From NCBI GenBank assembly GCA_903907865.1, contig CAIVPR010000050.1, positions 1 through 33,160 on the forward strand: a stretch of 33,160 bases of DNA, in the 5' to 3' direction. Of the stretch, positions 14,947-24,118 are shown in pieces. How positions within the stretch are numbered: the first letter of the stretch is position 1; each line of letters starts with the position of its first letter. Source of the stretch: an uncultured Acidobacteriia bacterium (GTDB lineage Bacteria; Acidobacteriota; Terriglobia; Bryobacterales; Bryobacteraceae). The notes under the pieces are model-generated. The model did no database searches. It was not told where the DNA came from and was given only the letters and a program-made list of their open reading frames with translations. A program made the translations under genes and the position numbers.

Positions 14947-17900
14947 TGGCCATGTTCTGGGAGTTCTTCACCTTTGAACTGAAGTTCCGGTTCAAGAGCG
15001 TTTCCACTTACATCTACTTCCTACTCTGGTTCGCGTTCAACTTTCTGAACGTGGCGAGCGAGAACTTCGGCCCCATCGGCGGCTCCAACGGCAAGGTTAT
15101 GCTGAACGGGCCGTGGGCCAACATCTATAACGATGTTGGGATCGCGTTCTTCGGCGTAATCATCATTGCGGCGATCTTCGGCACCTCGATCCTGCGCGAT
15201 TTCCAGCGCGACACGATCCAGATCCTGTTCACGAAGCCGATCTCGAAGTTCGCGTACCTTGTCGGGCGCTGGGCGGGGTCGTTCGTGGCGACGGTCTTCG
15301 CGTTTTCAGGTCTGCTCCTTGGCGAATTCTGCGGCACACTGGCACCTTGGGCTGACCACGCCCGTATCGGGCCCAACCGGCTCGATTGGTACTTGCAGCC
15401 GTTCTTCAGCATCGTCGTCTTCCAGATCTTCTTTCTCGGGGCGCTTTTCTTCGTGGTGGCGGCGCTCACCCGCAAGATTTTCATCGTGTACCTGCAAGGC
15501 GCGACCATCTTCATGGTTTACCTGGTCAGCTTGGCGGCGTTCAGCAGCACGCGGTCTTTGGAGCGCTTCTGGCCGGGTATTTTCGACCCGGTCGGTTTCC
15601 TCTACATCGACGCCGTGGCGCGTTACTGGACCGTGGTCGAGCGGAATTCGCTCCTGCTGCCCTTGACCCCGGGCGTCTTCCTGTACAACCGGCTACTGTG
15701 GGGCAGCATCGGACTGCTGGGCCTACTCCTTCTCTGGCGGTTCTTTCCGATGTCGGTGGAAGCGCTCACAGCTCGTTCGGGTGGCAAGCGCGCGGCACTG
15801 GCAAGGCAGCAGGAGCAGGACGAAATACGTCCCCGTCGCAGCCTCGTGGCGGCCAAGCTGCCCCGGATCACGCAAGTCTTCGGTTTCGCCACGACACTGA
15901 CGCAGTTGGTTTCGCTGACGCGGCTGCGTATTTCCAATATCGTGCGCGAGGTTCCATTCTGGGGCATCGTCATCCTGATGGCTGGCATTTCGATGAACAA
16001 CGGCCACTACGCAGGACGCGTTGGCGGACAGAACGTCTGGCCGGTGACTTACTTGATGCTGCAGGCGGTGGAGGGCGGGGCGACCCTGTTCTTCTTCATC
16101 GTCTCGACCCTCTACGCGGCCGAGTTGGTGTGGCGCGAGCGCGACACGCGGTTCGCGGGAATCCACGACGCGCTGCCGATTTCCAGCGGCATCGACTGGT
16201 TCTCGAAGCTCATCGCCATCAGCTTTGTCGAATTCGTGCTGTTGACGGTGGCCGGTCTCTGCGGCGTCATCATGCAGACCGTGGCGGGCTACTACAACTA
16301 CGAGTTGATCCAGTATGCACAGGAACTGTACCTCATCGTGTTCCCGCAAATTCTGACCTTCACCTTGCTGGCGATTTTCCTGCAGACGGTGGTCTCGAAT
16401 AAGTTCATCGGACACGGGATCGTCATCGGCATCTTCGTCATCGTTCCTATCCTAAGCAGCTTCGGGTGGGAGAACACACTCTATCTTTTCGGAAATACTC
16501 CGCCCTACACCTACTCCGACATGAACGGTTACGGCCACTTTGTGCCGGCGCTGTTCTGGGCGATCACTTATTGGTTGGCGATTGCCTGCTTTCTTGGCGT
16601 GGTCTCCGTGGCCTTGGCTCGGCGCGGGGCCGACGACGGCTGGAAAGCGCGCTTCGCGGTGGCCCGGCAGCGCGCTCCGCAGCTGGTGCCGGCGGGAATA
16701 CTGTTCCTGTTGGTTGCTGTCGGCTCCGGGGGATGGTATTACTACAACGCACACGTCCTGAACGAATACCTGAACTCCAAGGACCGGCGCACCATCCAGG
16801 CGGACTACGAGAGGACCTACAAGAAATACTTGAAGCTGCCCATGCCGAAGGTCGTGGCGGTGGAGGCTAATGTCGACCTCTATCCCGAGACCCGGTCGTT
16901 TTCCGGCACCGGACGCTTCTTGATGCAGAACCGCACAGCGGGGCCGATCAGCCAGATCCATCTGAGCGACCAGAAACAGTCGTTCTCGAAGGTTCACTTC
17001 GACAGGCCGTTTCGGCTGGTATCTTCGAGCAAGAGAAGCCTGTACTCGATCTACCAGTTGGATACACCGCTGGCACCCGGCGAGAAGATCGAGATGACGT
17101 TCGCCGTGGGCCACACCTCGCGCGGCTTCAAGGACGGGAACGAGTTGGCCGAGTTCGCGTACTCCGGGATGTTCTTTGACAACGGTTACTTCCCGACCCT
17201 CGGCTATGACCGCAGCATCGAGTTGGATGATCCGCGTCGCCGCCGCGAGGAGAAGCTTCCGGAGCTGGAACTGTTGCCCAAGCGCGGCGATCCTGCCGGA
17301 TCGCGCGACAACATCTTCACCACGCAGTCCGATTGGGTGAACTACAAAGCCGTGGTCAGCACCTCGGAGGACCAGATCGCGCTTTCCCCCGGCTATCTCA
17401 CCAAGGACTGGCATGCCAACGGGCGGCATTACTTCGCCTACGACATGGGCGATGTGAAGACGGCCGAGTTCTACTCTTTCGTCTCGGCCCGGTACGCGGT
17501 GAAGAAGGTGGTCCACCAAGCGGCGGCGAATCCGGTTTCGATCGACGTGTACCATACCCCGGCCCACGCGAAGTACGACGTCGACGACATGATCGACGCG
17601 TCGAAGGCTGGCCTCGATTACTTCGAGAAATACTTCAGCCCGTATCAATACCGGCAATACCGGATTCTGGAGTTCCCGCGCTACCGGAGTTTCGCCCAGT
17701 CCTTCCCGAATACGATTCCGTTCTCGGAGGGGATTGGATTCATCGGACGGGTCGAAAAGCCAGCGGACATCGACTTTGCCTACTTTGTGACTGCCCACGA
17801 GTTGGCGCACCAGTGGTGGGGGCACCAGTTGATCGGAGGACGTGTGGAGGGCTCCAACATGATGTCGGAGACCTTGGCGGAATACTCTGCGCTCATGGTG

Positions 17901-18590
17901 ATGCAGCGGAAATACGGCCGCGACAACATGCACCGTTTCCTCAAGAATGAACTGGACCGGTATCTTCGCGGCCGCGCCGGCGAGACAAGGCATGAGAACG
18001 CGCTCGCACTGGTGCAGAACGAGTCGTATGTCTGGTACCAGAAGGGCGGGCAGGTGATGTATACGCTGGCCGACTACATCGGCGAGGCCAAGCTGAACCT
18101 GGCCCTGCACGAGTTCCTCAAACAGTACGGTTATGCGAACGCAGCGGTGGCGCAGTCCGGGCCCTATCCCGATACGCGCCAGTTTGTGGAAGCCTTGCGG
18201 GCGCAGACCCCCCCGGAACTGCAGTACTACATCACGGATGCCTTCGAGAAGATCGTCCTGTACGACAACAAGGCAGTTTCGGCTGTGGTGACGGAGACGC
18301 CGGAGCATAAGTTCAAGGTGACGCTGACCGTGCAGTCGCGGAAGATGGAGGCCGATGGCAGCGGCAACGAGAAGCCATTGCCGTTGCACGACCTGATCGA
18401 TATCGGAGTGTTCGAAGGCAAGAGCGAGGAGGAGAAGCCTCTATATCTGAAAAAGGAATGGCTGACCCAGCCGACCCAGACTTTCGAGGTCGTGGTAGAC
18501 CGGATGCCGACCAAGGCCGGAATCGATCCGCTGAACAAGTTGATTGACCGGGCCGGGGACGACAACTGGATGGACGTGACGAAGAAGTAG
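14946..18590 (+). CDS. ABC-2 permease fused to an M1-family aminopeptidase
   Basis: 1214 residues. The N-terminal ~560 residues hold two sets of transmembrane helices typical of ABC-2 permeases, and a further segment at about 580-600 (AGILFLLVAVGSGGWYYY) leads into an extracytoplasmic M1 peptidase. HELAH at 951-955 is followed by third ligand Glu975 in MMSETLAEYSA. The spacing is 19 residues rather than the usual 18 of M1 enzymes. The exopeptidase GAMEN motif is replaced by a segment with IPFSEGIGF, keeping Glu928. A peptidase tethered to an exporter suggests processing or degradation of a peptide at the membrane. Such fusions are known in Bacteroidota and Acidobacteriota but their role is not settled. 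Confidence 0.9.
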   Translation: MAMFWEFFTFELKFRFKSVSTYIYFLLWFAFNFLNVASENFGPIGGSNGKVMLNGPWANIYNDVGIAFFGVIIIAAIFGTSILRDFQRDTIQILFTKPISKFAYLVGRWAGSFVATVFAFSGLLLGEFCGTLAPWADHARIGPNRLDWYLQPFFSIVVFQIFFLGALFFVVAALTRKIFIVYLQGATIFMVYLVSLAAFSSTRSLERFWPGIFDPVGFLYIDAVARYWTVVERNSLLLPLTPGVFLYNRLLWGSIGLLGLLLLWRFFPMSVEALTARSGGKRAALARQQEQDEIRPRRSLVAAKLPRITQVFGFATTLTQLVSLTRLRISNIVREVPFWGIVILMAGISMNNGHYAGRVGGQNVWPVTYLMLQAVEGGATLFFFIVSTLYAAELVWRERDTRFAGIHDALPISSGIDWFSKLIAISFVEFVLLTVAGLCGVIMQTVAGYYNYELIQYAQELYLIVFPQILTFTLLAIFLQTVVSNKFIGHGIVIGIFVIVPILSSFGWENTLYLFGNTPPYTYSDMNGYGHFVPALFWAITYWLAIACFLGVVSVALARRGADDGWKARFAVARQRAPQLVPAGILFLLVAVGSGGWYYYNAHVLNEYLNSKDRRTIQADYERTYKKYLKLPMPKVVAVEANVDLYPETRSFSGTGRFLMQNRTAGPISQIHLSDQKQSFSKVHFDRPFRLVSSSKRSLYSIYQLDTPLAPGEKIEMTFAVGHTSRGFKDGNELAEFAYSGMFFDNGYFPTLGYDRSIELDDPRRRREEKLPELELLPKRGDPAGSRDNIFTTQSDWVNYKAVVSTSEDQIALSPGYLTKDWHANGRHYFAYDMGDVKTAEFYSFVSARYAVKKVVHQAAANPVSIDVYHTPAHAKYDVDDMIDASKAGLDYFEKYFSPYQYRQYRILEFPRYRSFAQSFPNTIPFSEGIGFIGRVEKPADIDFAYFVTAHELAHQWWGHQLIGGRVEGSNMMSETLAEYSALMVMQRKYGRDNMHRFLKNELDRYLRGRAGETRHENALALVQNESYVWYQKGGQVMYTLADYIGEAKLNLALHEFLKQYGYANAAVAQSGPYPDTRQFVEALRAQTPPELQYYITDAFEKIVLYDNKAVSAVVTETPEHKFKVTLTVQSRKMEADGSGNEKPLPLHDLIDIGVFEGKSEEEKPLYLKKEWLTQPTQTFEVVVDRMPTKAGIDPLNKLIDRAGDDNWMDVTKK

Positions 18591-18774
18591 GGGTAGAATC
18601 CAGAAGGGTGGGGAGAGTCTTAGTCGGCGCGAGGGCAGACATCGGCAATCCGGGCACCGGAGCATCCATGTTGGCGAGCGTCAGGCATCCAGTAGCGCAA
18701 GCGACGTAAGATCAACCGCAAGCGTGGAACCGCCGTGCCGTTTTGGCCCATGGTTTTCCCTTCTGGTGTGCCTT

Positions 18775-18787
18775 TATAATAAGACCG
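18775..18787 (+). promoter_or_regulatory. -10 box giving a leaderless SDR transcript
   Basis: A consensus TATAAT (18775-18780) is followed by only 6 bases before the GTG start at 18787, so transcription should begin at the start codon itself. The -35 region is weak. Confidence 0.55.
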
Positions 18788-19539
18788 TGGATCTCAAGGG
18801 AAAAGTTTGTCTCGTTACCGGCGGAGTTCGGGGCATCGGAGCTGCCACCGCGATTCGTCTCGCCAAAGGCGGCGCCGATATCGCGGTGCAGAGCCGAGAT
18901 GCGGCATCTGCCGCCGCGTTGGAAATCAAGTCCACGATCGAAGCGGCGGGACGCCGTTGCGTTTCCCTCCGGGCCGACATGGCACTTCCAGAGGACGCGG
19001 CACGCGTTGTGGCCGAGACCGTCGAAGCCCTGGGTGGGATCGATATCCTCGTCCACAATGCCGGAGCCGCCGCGCCGGGCGGGCTGCTCACGGTTTCCGA
19101 GGAAATATGGACGCAAGCCTTCAACGTCCACGTTCACGCCGCGTTCCATCTTTGCCGTGCCGCCGTGCCGCACATGATTCCCAAGAAAGAAGGGGCCATC
19201 GTGTTGCTGGGGTCAACGGCGGGAAAACGCGGAGTGCTGGGTGCCGCCGCCTATGCCATCGTCAAGGGCGCGCTGCCGCAGTTCGCGCGGGTCTTGGCTC
19301 GTGAGTTGGCCGACCACAACATCCGGGTCAACTGTGTCTCCCCCGGCGTGATCCGCACCCGGTTCCAAGACATGCTTACGGAAGCACAGGTGAAGAACAA
19401 CTTGGAAAACCGTATTCCGCTGCATCGCGAGGGGACCCCGGATGAAGTTGCGCAAATGATCGAGACGGTTGTCACGAATAACTTCATCACCGGCGAGGAG
19501 TTCGTGCTGGATGGCGGCTTGACGATGCGGATGGCTTAG
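18787..19539 (+). CDS. Short-chain dehydrogenase/reductase (SDR)
   Basis: 250 residues, classical SDR length. The cofactor motif GGVRGIGAA is TGxxxGxG-like (TGG-V-RGIG), followed by NAG in LVHNAGAAAPGG, the catalytic Ser in LLGSTAGKRG, Tyr-x3-Lys in AYAIVKGAL, and PG motif in VSPGVIRTRF. FabG-like 3-oxoacyl-ACP reductases and sugar/alcohol dehydrogenases share this pattern, so the substrate is not assigned. GTG 18787 (VDLKGKVCLVTGG) is chosen over ATG 18724, because the SDR core starts there and a -10 box lies immediately upstream. Confidence 0.9.
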   Translation: MDLKGKVCLVTGGVRGIGAATAIRLAKGGADIAVQSRDAASAAALEIKSTIEAAGRRCVSLRADMALPEDAARVVAETVEALGGIDILVHNAGAAAPGGLLTVSEEIWTQAFNVHVHAAFHLCRAAVPHMIPKKEGAIVLLGSTAGKRGVLGAAAYAIVKGALPQFARVLARELADHNIRVNCVSPGVIRTRFQDMLTEAQVKNNLENRIPLHREGTPDEVAQMIETVVTNNFITGEEFVLDGGLTMRMA

Positions 19540-20045
19540 CATGTGCCGCGGTGGTACTGCCTGTTGGTGCCCACCTCCTGTTGGCAGGGTGTTCCGTATC
19601 CCCCGCGCCGCCAGCCATCGTAGTGGATCAACCTAGACCGCTTTGGCCGCGCTGACGAGATTCTGGAAGCCCAAGGAGCACTGGTGAAGTTGGCACGCGC
19701 GCAATAGCCTACCGGCCCGTCGAAGGCGATCACGCGCGCACCCTCGTTGCGGCTGGTGTTGTAGCGGATGATGGTGCCGTCGTTGAATCCGCGCGGGGGC
19801 CTTGGAGTCGGGGTTGTTGCAGATGTCGGCCAGCCCGCCGCCGTTGTCGTGGCTGACGTTGTACTGGATGATGGTGCCCTCCGAGTTGTAGTCGCTGTCG
19901 TAGGCTGTACCTTCGAGGTCGTGGTAGCTGGTGAAAGACACGTCGTTGTCCTGCATTACGGCGTTCTTGGACGCGAACACGTAGATCGCGTTGTCGTGGT
20001 ATCGCGCGGCGGCGTTGCGGATCATATTGCGCTCGATCAGGCGCG
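19536..20045 (-). pseudogene. Remnant of a right-handed beta-helix protein
   Basis: From about 20045 downward the minus strand reads RLIERNMIRNAAARYHDNAI, then VMQDNDVSFTSYHDLEGTA, GTIIQYNVSHDNGGGLADIC, all parallel beta-helix (NosD/pectate-lyase-like) rungs. Around 19800 the homology changes frame and continues RGFNDGTIIRYNTSRNEGAR, then VIAFDGPVGYCARANF, ending at 19536. Both ends of the parent gene are missing. The parent type is often a secreted carbohydrate-active or surface protein. At least one frameshift and both truncations make it non-functional. Confidence 0.7.
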
Positions 20046-20561
20046 GCGACGTTCTTTACCTCGGCTAGGGATTTGAAGGCGCTGTCGGAGCGGTTTCTCA
20101 AAGAAGGCTATGCCACGTGGCCGCGCTCGTTCCAGGTTGTGGTGCGTTGCCGCGCCAGTGCCGACGCCCAATTGTTGCCGCGCCTATGAAACCCATGAGG
20201 TGCTTTCCCGATGAATTGGACGGTCAGTGGACCCGGTCCGACCGCATGTGGCCAAAACTGTGTCACACTGACACAGGGCTGCCCCAACCGTTCCCGACAC
20301 ACTCTGGACGCCACTTGGGCCGGGCCTATGGAATCAACGATTTGCGGAAATCGCGCCGTGGCATTCCGTTTGCTATCCTAAGTCCGAATCGGTAGTACTC
20401 AAACCTGCCCTCTGCTGCAACACGCTGGCGATAGGGATGGCGAACCGTGACGAAAGCATTCGGGTGCAATCGTCAAACCAAAACGGCCGTTCATCCTCCG
20501 CTTGACGGGTTGCAGCACGAGGGGTTTTTTATTTCAGGAGCCGATTTTCCCCACTAACAGC
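20046..20561. other. Decayed intergenic region
   Basis: No supported gene. A short plus-strand frame ending TGA at 20187-20189 (LKALSERFLKEGYATWPRSF) looks protein-like, but I cannot name it; it may be another fragment joined to the beta-helix remnant near 20046. An 8-bp hairpin CTGTGTCA/TGACACAG lies at 20258-20276. TTGACG (20502-20507) with T-rich sequence behind it may be part of the promoter for the response regulator. Confidence 0.4.
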
Positions 20562-21221
20562 ATGAGCCCCATCCGGATTCTGATTGCGGACGACCACGCG
20601 ATTGTTCGCGACGGACTGCGTGCGCTCCTCGAACGCCAGCAGGGCATGACGGTGGTGGCGGAGGCTGGCGACGGCTCCAAAGCCTTGGAAATGGCCGCCA
20701 CGCACGAGCCCGATGTGGCTATCCTCGACGTCGCCATGCCGGGGCTGAACGGAATCGAGGCCGCCCGCCGCATTCTCGCCTCCAACCCCCGCATCGGCAT
20801 CGTGATGCTGAGCATGCACATGGACGAAAGCTATGTTCTCCGGTCGTTCAAGGCCGGGGCCAAGGGATACCTGCTCAAGGATGGTCCGCGCGAGGATATT
20901 CCCGCCGCGGTCCGGGCCGCGGCGGCGGGGCGACCGTTCGTGGCGGGGCGGATCGCGGAACTGCTGCAGGAGGAGCACGTGCGGGAATTGTCGCTGCGGG
21001 GCCTGGAGGACAGTTACGACCTGCTGACCGCGCGCGAGCGCGAACTCTTCCAGCTATTGATCGAGGGGAAGAGCAACAAGGAGGCGGCGACCCAGCTCGG
21101 AGTCTCCACCACGACCATCGAGACGCATCGGGCCAACATCTTGCGCAAGCTCTCGCTGCACTCGACCGCCGACTTGATTCTCTACGCGGTCCGAAAGCGC
21201 CTCATCACCCCATCTTTGTGA
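20562..21221 (+). CDS. NarL/FixJ-type response regulator
   Basis: 219 residues. Receiver domain: acidic pair Asp10/Asp11 in IADDHAIVRDG, phosphoacceptor Asp56 in ILDVAMPG, Ser84 switch residue, and Lys106 in GYLLKDG. A LuxR-type helix-turn-helix follows at about 150-213 with LTARERELFQLLIEGKSNKE and TIETHRANILRKL. ATG 20562 is used; the AGGAG at 20536-20540 is too far to serve it. No sensor kinase is adjacent, so the partner must lie elsewhere. Confidence 0.9.
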   Translation: MSPIRILIADDHAIVRDGLRALLERQQGMTVVAEAGDGSKALEMAATHEPDVAILDVAMPGLNGIEAARRILASNPRIGIVMLSMHMDESYVLRSFKAGAKGYLLKDGPREDIPAAVRAAAAGRPFVAGRIAELLQEEHVRELSLRGLEDSYDLLTARERELFQLLIEGKSNKEAATQLGVSTTTIETHRANILRKLSLHSTADLILYAVRKRLITPSL

Positions 21222-21265
21222 CTTTGTCATACTAGTGTCATGCTCCCTAGGGAGAAACTGTAATA

Positions 21266-22219
21266 ATGGCGTTTCGGTTAGTCCGTAGCGAGAGCCTCGC
21301 AACAGGGTTGCGTCGTGTCGTCCGCGAAGAACTCCGGTCCGCTATCCAGGCGCTGACGGATGGTGTCGCGGCTGACAGGGTCGAAGGCATCCACGAGGCG
21401 CGGAAGTCCATCAAGAAGATCCGGGCCGTGATCCGACTGTTGACGCCGCATTTGGGCGCTGCGGGCGTGCGCGACAACATAGCACTGCGGGAGGCCGCGC
21501 GCGATTTGGCGCAATTGCGTGATGCCGATGTGGTTCTTACCACCGTGGATTCTCTGCTCCTGCAGTTTCCCCAGGGTATTTCGGCGGAGGTGCTGAGCTC
21601 GTTGCGGTCCGACTTGGCGCTGCGCGAACAGCCTTCGGTGGATGTGGTGGAGGCAACACCCGACTCGGCCATTGGCGTGGTCGGTAACGCCTTGGCCACG
21701 TTGCGGCGGACGCAGAGGCTGGTAAACCTGTGGCGGTTCCAGCCGGTCGAGTTCGAGGCGATCGAAGCCGGGCTGTTGGATGCATACCGCAAGGGCCGAC
21801 GCAATCTCACCCGCGCAGTCGAGGAGCCAACGGTAGAGAACTACCATGAACTCCGCAAGCGCGTGAAGGATCACTGGTACCACGTGCGACTGCTTGAGGT
21901 GGTGCGTCCGCAGGTGCTGGCGGCGCGCGAGGCGAGTCTGCGCGATCTGCAACAGTGCCTCGGTGACGACCATGACCTGGCAATCTTGGAGCGGCATCTG
22001 GTCCCCGAATCGGAGGTTCTGCCCCTGATCGAAACGGCACGGGCCGAGTTGCGTGGCAGCGCGCTGGCATTGGCGGGTCGGCTATACCAGCAGAAGCCGC
22101 GGGCCTTCGTGCGGCGGATGCGCGAATTGTGGGACGGCTGGCGTTCGGAACCCTTGCCGCGCCGCAGTCCGATCTCGGTCCCTCCAAAGCGCGCCCGCGC
22201 GGCGTCCCAAACGGCGTAA
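21266..22219 (+). CDS. CHAD-domain protein
   Basis: 317 residues, all-helical, with the conserved histidine/arginine/lysine signature of CHAD domains twice. The first repeat has GIHEARKSIKKIRAV (His43, Arg46, Lys47) and AARDLAQLRDADV. The second has NYHELRKRVKDHWYHVRLL and LQQCLGDDHDL. CHAD proteins bind inorganic polyphosphate through these basic residues and often associate with polyphosphate granules. No CYTH/triphosphatase domain is fused here. The Arg/Lys-rich tail (SVPPKRARAA) may add phosphate contacts. It precedes the phosphofructokinase gene by 17 bases. Confidence 0.9.
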   Translation: MAFRLVRSESLATGLRRVVREELRSAIQALTDGVAADRVEGIHEARKSIKKIRAVIRLLTPHLGAAGVRDNIALREAARDLAQLRDADVVLTTVDSLLLQFPQGISAEVLSSLRSDLALREQPSVDVVEATPDSAIGVVGNALATLRRTQRLVNLWRFQPVEFEAIEAGLLDAYRKGRRNLTRAVEEPTVENYHELRKRVKDHWYHVRLLEVVRPQVLAAREASLRDLQQCLGDDHDLAILERHLVPESEVLPLIETARAELRGSALALAGRLYQQKPRAFVRRMRELWDGWRSEPLPRRSPISVPPKRARAASQTA

Positions 22220-22236
22220 GCGAATACCCTGAAAGC

Positions 22237-23352
22237 ATGAGAGCTGCGGTCGCCCATGGCGGCGGTCCCACTGCGGTGTTGAATTCCAGCTTGGCCGGCG
22301 TCGTGGCCGGATGCCGGGGACGTTTTTCCTCGCTGCTGGCCGCCCCATTCGGGCTGCCTGGATTCCTTGACGGCGACCTGAGGGATTTACTGGCCGTGCC
22401 CGAATCCAGATGGGCGGAGATTGCGCGCGCACCGGGGTCGGTGATCGGGTCGAGTCGACGGAAGCTGTCGGATGCGGAATTGGACGAGATTGCAGAGCGG
22501 CTCCGGGGGCAGGGAATCGATGTCCTTTTGCTCACCGGCGGCAACGGTACGATGGGGACGGCGTTGGACTTGACATCGCGCGGGGTACGCGTGGTCGGGG
22601 TTCCGAAGACCATCGACAACGACCTGTTGGAGACCCACCACACCCCCGGGTATGCCTCCACGGCGTATTTTTTCGCTTGCGCGGCGAGGGATATCGAGGC
22701 GGACAACCGTGCGTTGCCCTCGCCGATTTGCATCTTGGAGACGCTGGGGCGGAACGCGGGGTGGATTGTGGCGGCAACGGCCCTGGCCCGGCAAGACCAG
22801 GACGATGCGCCGCACCTGATCTATGTGCCGGAGCGGAGACTGGGGCTGGGCCGGATCGCCGCGGACGTGGAGGCGGTGTACGGTCGGCTGGGTCGGTGCG
22901 TGGTGGCCGTCTGCGAGGGGCAATTAGACGAGTCGGGACGGTCGTTCGGTGCCGATGTGGACCGGCCCGGCGATCCAGCTCACAGCTTGGCGTCGAATTT
23001 GGGGCACACGTTGGCGCAGTTGGTGTCGGCAAAGCTGGGTCTGCGGGCCCGGGCGGAACGACCGGGATTGCTGGGTCGCTCGTGCGGGCCGTATGCGCGG
23101 GAACGCGACTTGCGGGAGGCTTTTGCGTGCGGGTACGAGGCTGTGCTGAGGGGGGCGGACGGGGGCTCGGGGGTGATGGCGACCTTGGATGCGGAGGGAC
23201 AGGTCGGATTTGCGGTGCTGGACGCTGTCGCGCGCCGCGAACGGTTGTTGCCAGCGGAGTTCATATCTACGACGGGAAATGATGTGACGGCGGCCTTTCT
23301 TGAGTACGCGAGGCCGTTGGTGGGTCCGGTGCCAGCGTATGCGCGGCTCTAG
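22237..23352 (+). CDS. Atypical 6-phosphofructokinase family protein
   Basis: 371 residues of the PfkA superfamily. The N-terminal phosphate loop is HGGGPTAVLNSS. The substrate/Mg block is TGGNGTMG (Asn103, Gly104) and the catalytic motif is VPKTIDND (Lys124, Asp127). LETLGRNAGW and a long C-terminal part follow. In E. coli numbering, Gly104 is typical of ATP users, while Lys124 is typical of PPi-dependent and of some unusual ATP enzymes. Asn103 replaces the usual Asp103. The phosphoryl donor therefore cannot be predicted. ATG 22237 is used, as the upstream frame lies in the CHAD gene. Confidence 0.86.
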   Translation: MRAAVAHGGGPTAVLNSSLAGVVAGCRGRFSSLLAAPFGLPGFLDGDLRDLLAVPESRWAEIARAPGSVIGSSRRKLSDAELDEIAERLRGQGIDVLLLTGGNGTMGTALDLTSRGVRVVGVPKTIDNDLLETHHTPGYASTAYFFACAARDIEADNRALPSPICILETLGRNAGWIVAATALARQDQDDAPHLIYVPERRLGLGRIAADVEAVYGRLGRCVVAVCEGQLDESGRSFGADVDRPGDPAHSLASNLGHTLAQLVSAKLGLRARAERPGLLGRSCGPYARERDLREAFACGYEAVLRGADGGSGVMATLDAEGQVGFAVLDAVARRERLLPAEFISTTGNDVTAAFLEYARPLVGPVPAYARL

Positions 23353-23451
23353 CCTTGCAGTCGCAGCTCAGTAGAATCAATATCTAACCGAGCCGCGACC
23401 GCAAGGGAGCGTTTGTTCAAGCCATGCGAAGCGGTTCACCCAACGGGTGAA
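23351..23451. repeat. REPIN-like paired inverted repeat, copy 2
   Basis: The forward unit 23388-23439 matches 12716-12767 at 48 of 52 bases. An inverted relative lies at 23351-23371 (rc CTGAGCTGCGACTGCAAGG). The right side ends in a TTCACCC/GGGTGAA hairpin (to about 23451). Like copy 1, it lies between two convergent genes (pfk and the PPOX gene). Confidence 0.7.
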
Positions 23452-23459
23452 TGCGTGCC

Positions 23460-24092
23460 CTAGTATAGGGTTGCTGGCACCCGGGTCTTGTTGTCTTCGT
23501 CGACAAAGTCGGCCTTCACGAATCCGTGCGTGTGCGTTTCGAGCATGGTTCCGAAGGTCGGTACAGTGCCCCGGTCGGGTCCTGCGGCCTTAGCCCTTTT
23601 CCAGAGGTCTGAGCGCACCAACGCACGGCTGCAATGGGCGTAGGCTTCCTTCACTTGCACCACGATGACGAGTTTTGGAGTCTTGCCTTGCACTTCGAAC
23701 TGACTCGTCAAAGCGGGATCGCGCGACAGCTGGGCGTTTCCGTTCACACGCAGCGTCTCGTCGATGCCGGGAATGAGGAAGAGCAGTCCGACGACCGGGT
23801 TCTTGACGATGTTGCGCAGGTTGTCGAGGCGGTTGTTGCCGCGGCGGTCGGGGATGAGGATGGTATGGTCGTCGGCGACCTTCACGAAGCCCGGAGTGTC
23901 GCCGCGCGGGGAGGCGTCACCGAGGCAGTCGGCTTGGGTGGACAGGATGCAGAACGGCGACGCGGCGATGAAGGCCCGACAGTGGACGTCGAGGTGGTCG
24001 AGTTGCTTGCGCACGGCCCGCTCGAGCGGTGCGCCGTGCATTTCGGAGAGTTCGGAGTTCGAGGTTACCAGGAAGGCGGGATCGGGCTGCAT
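23460..24092 (-). CDS. PPOX-type FMN-dependent flavoprotein
   Basis: 210 residues with the split-barrel of pyridoxamine-phosphate-oxidase-like proteins. CRAFIAASPFCILSTQA and DASPRGDTPGFVKVADDHT give the first strands and flavin-binding loop, DRRGNNRLDNLRNIVKNPVV the central helix and strand, and VQVKEAYAHCSRALVRSDLW the late conserved block. The order resembles the MSMEG_1061-type family, which reduces various substrates with F420 or FMN; FMN is assumed. ATG 24092 with GGAAG upstream is preferred. A TTG at 24110 lies 5 bases after a TAGAAT box and could be a leaderless alternative. Confidence 0.85.
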   Translation of the reverse strand: MQPDPAFLVTSNSELSEMHGAPLERAVRKQLDHLDVHCRAFIAASPFCILSTQADCLGDASPRGDTPGFVKVADDHTILIPDRRGNNRLDNLRNIVKNPVVGLLFLIPGIDETLRVNGNAQLSRDPALTSQFEVQGKTPKLVIVVQVKEAYAHCSRALVRSDLWKRAKAAGPDRGTVPTFGTMLETHTHGFVKADFVDEDNKTRVPATLY

Positions 24093-24118
24093 GCTTCCAT
24101 CGTAGGTCAATCGGGATT

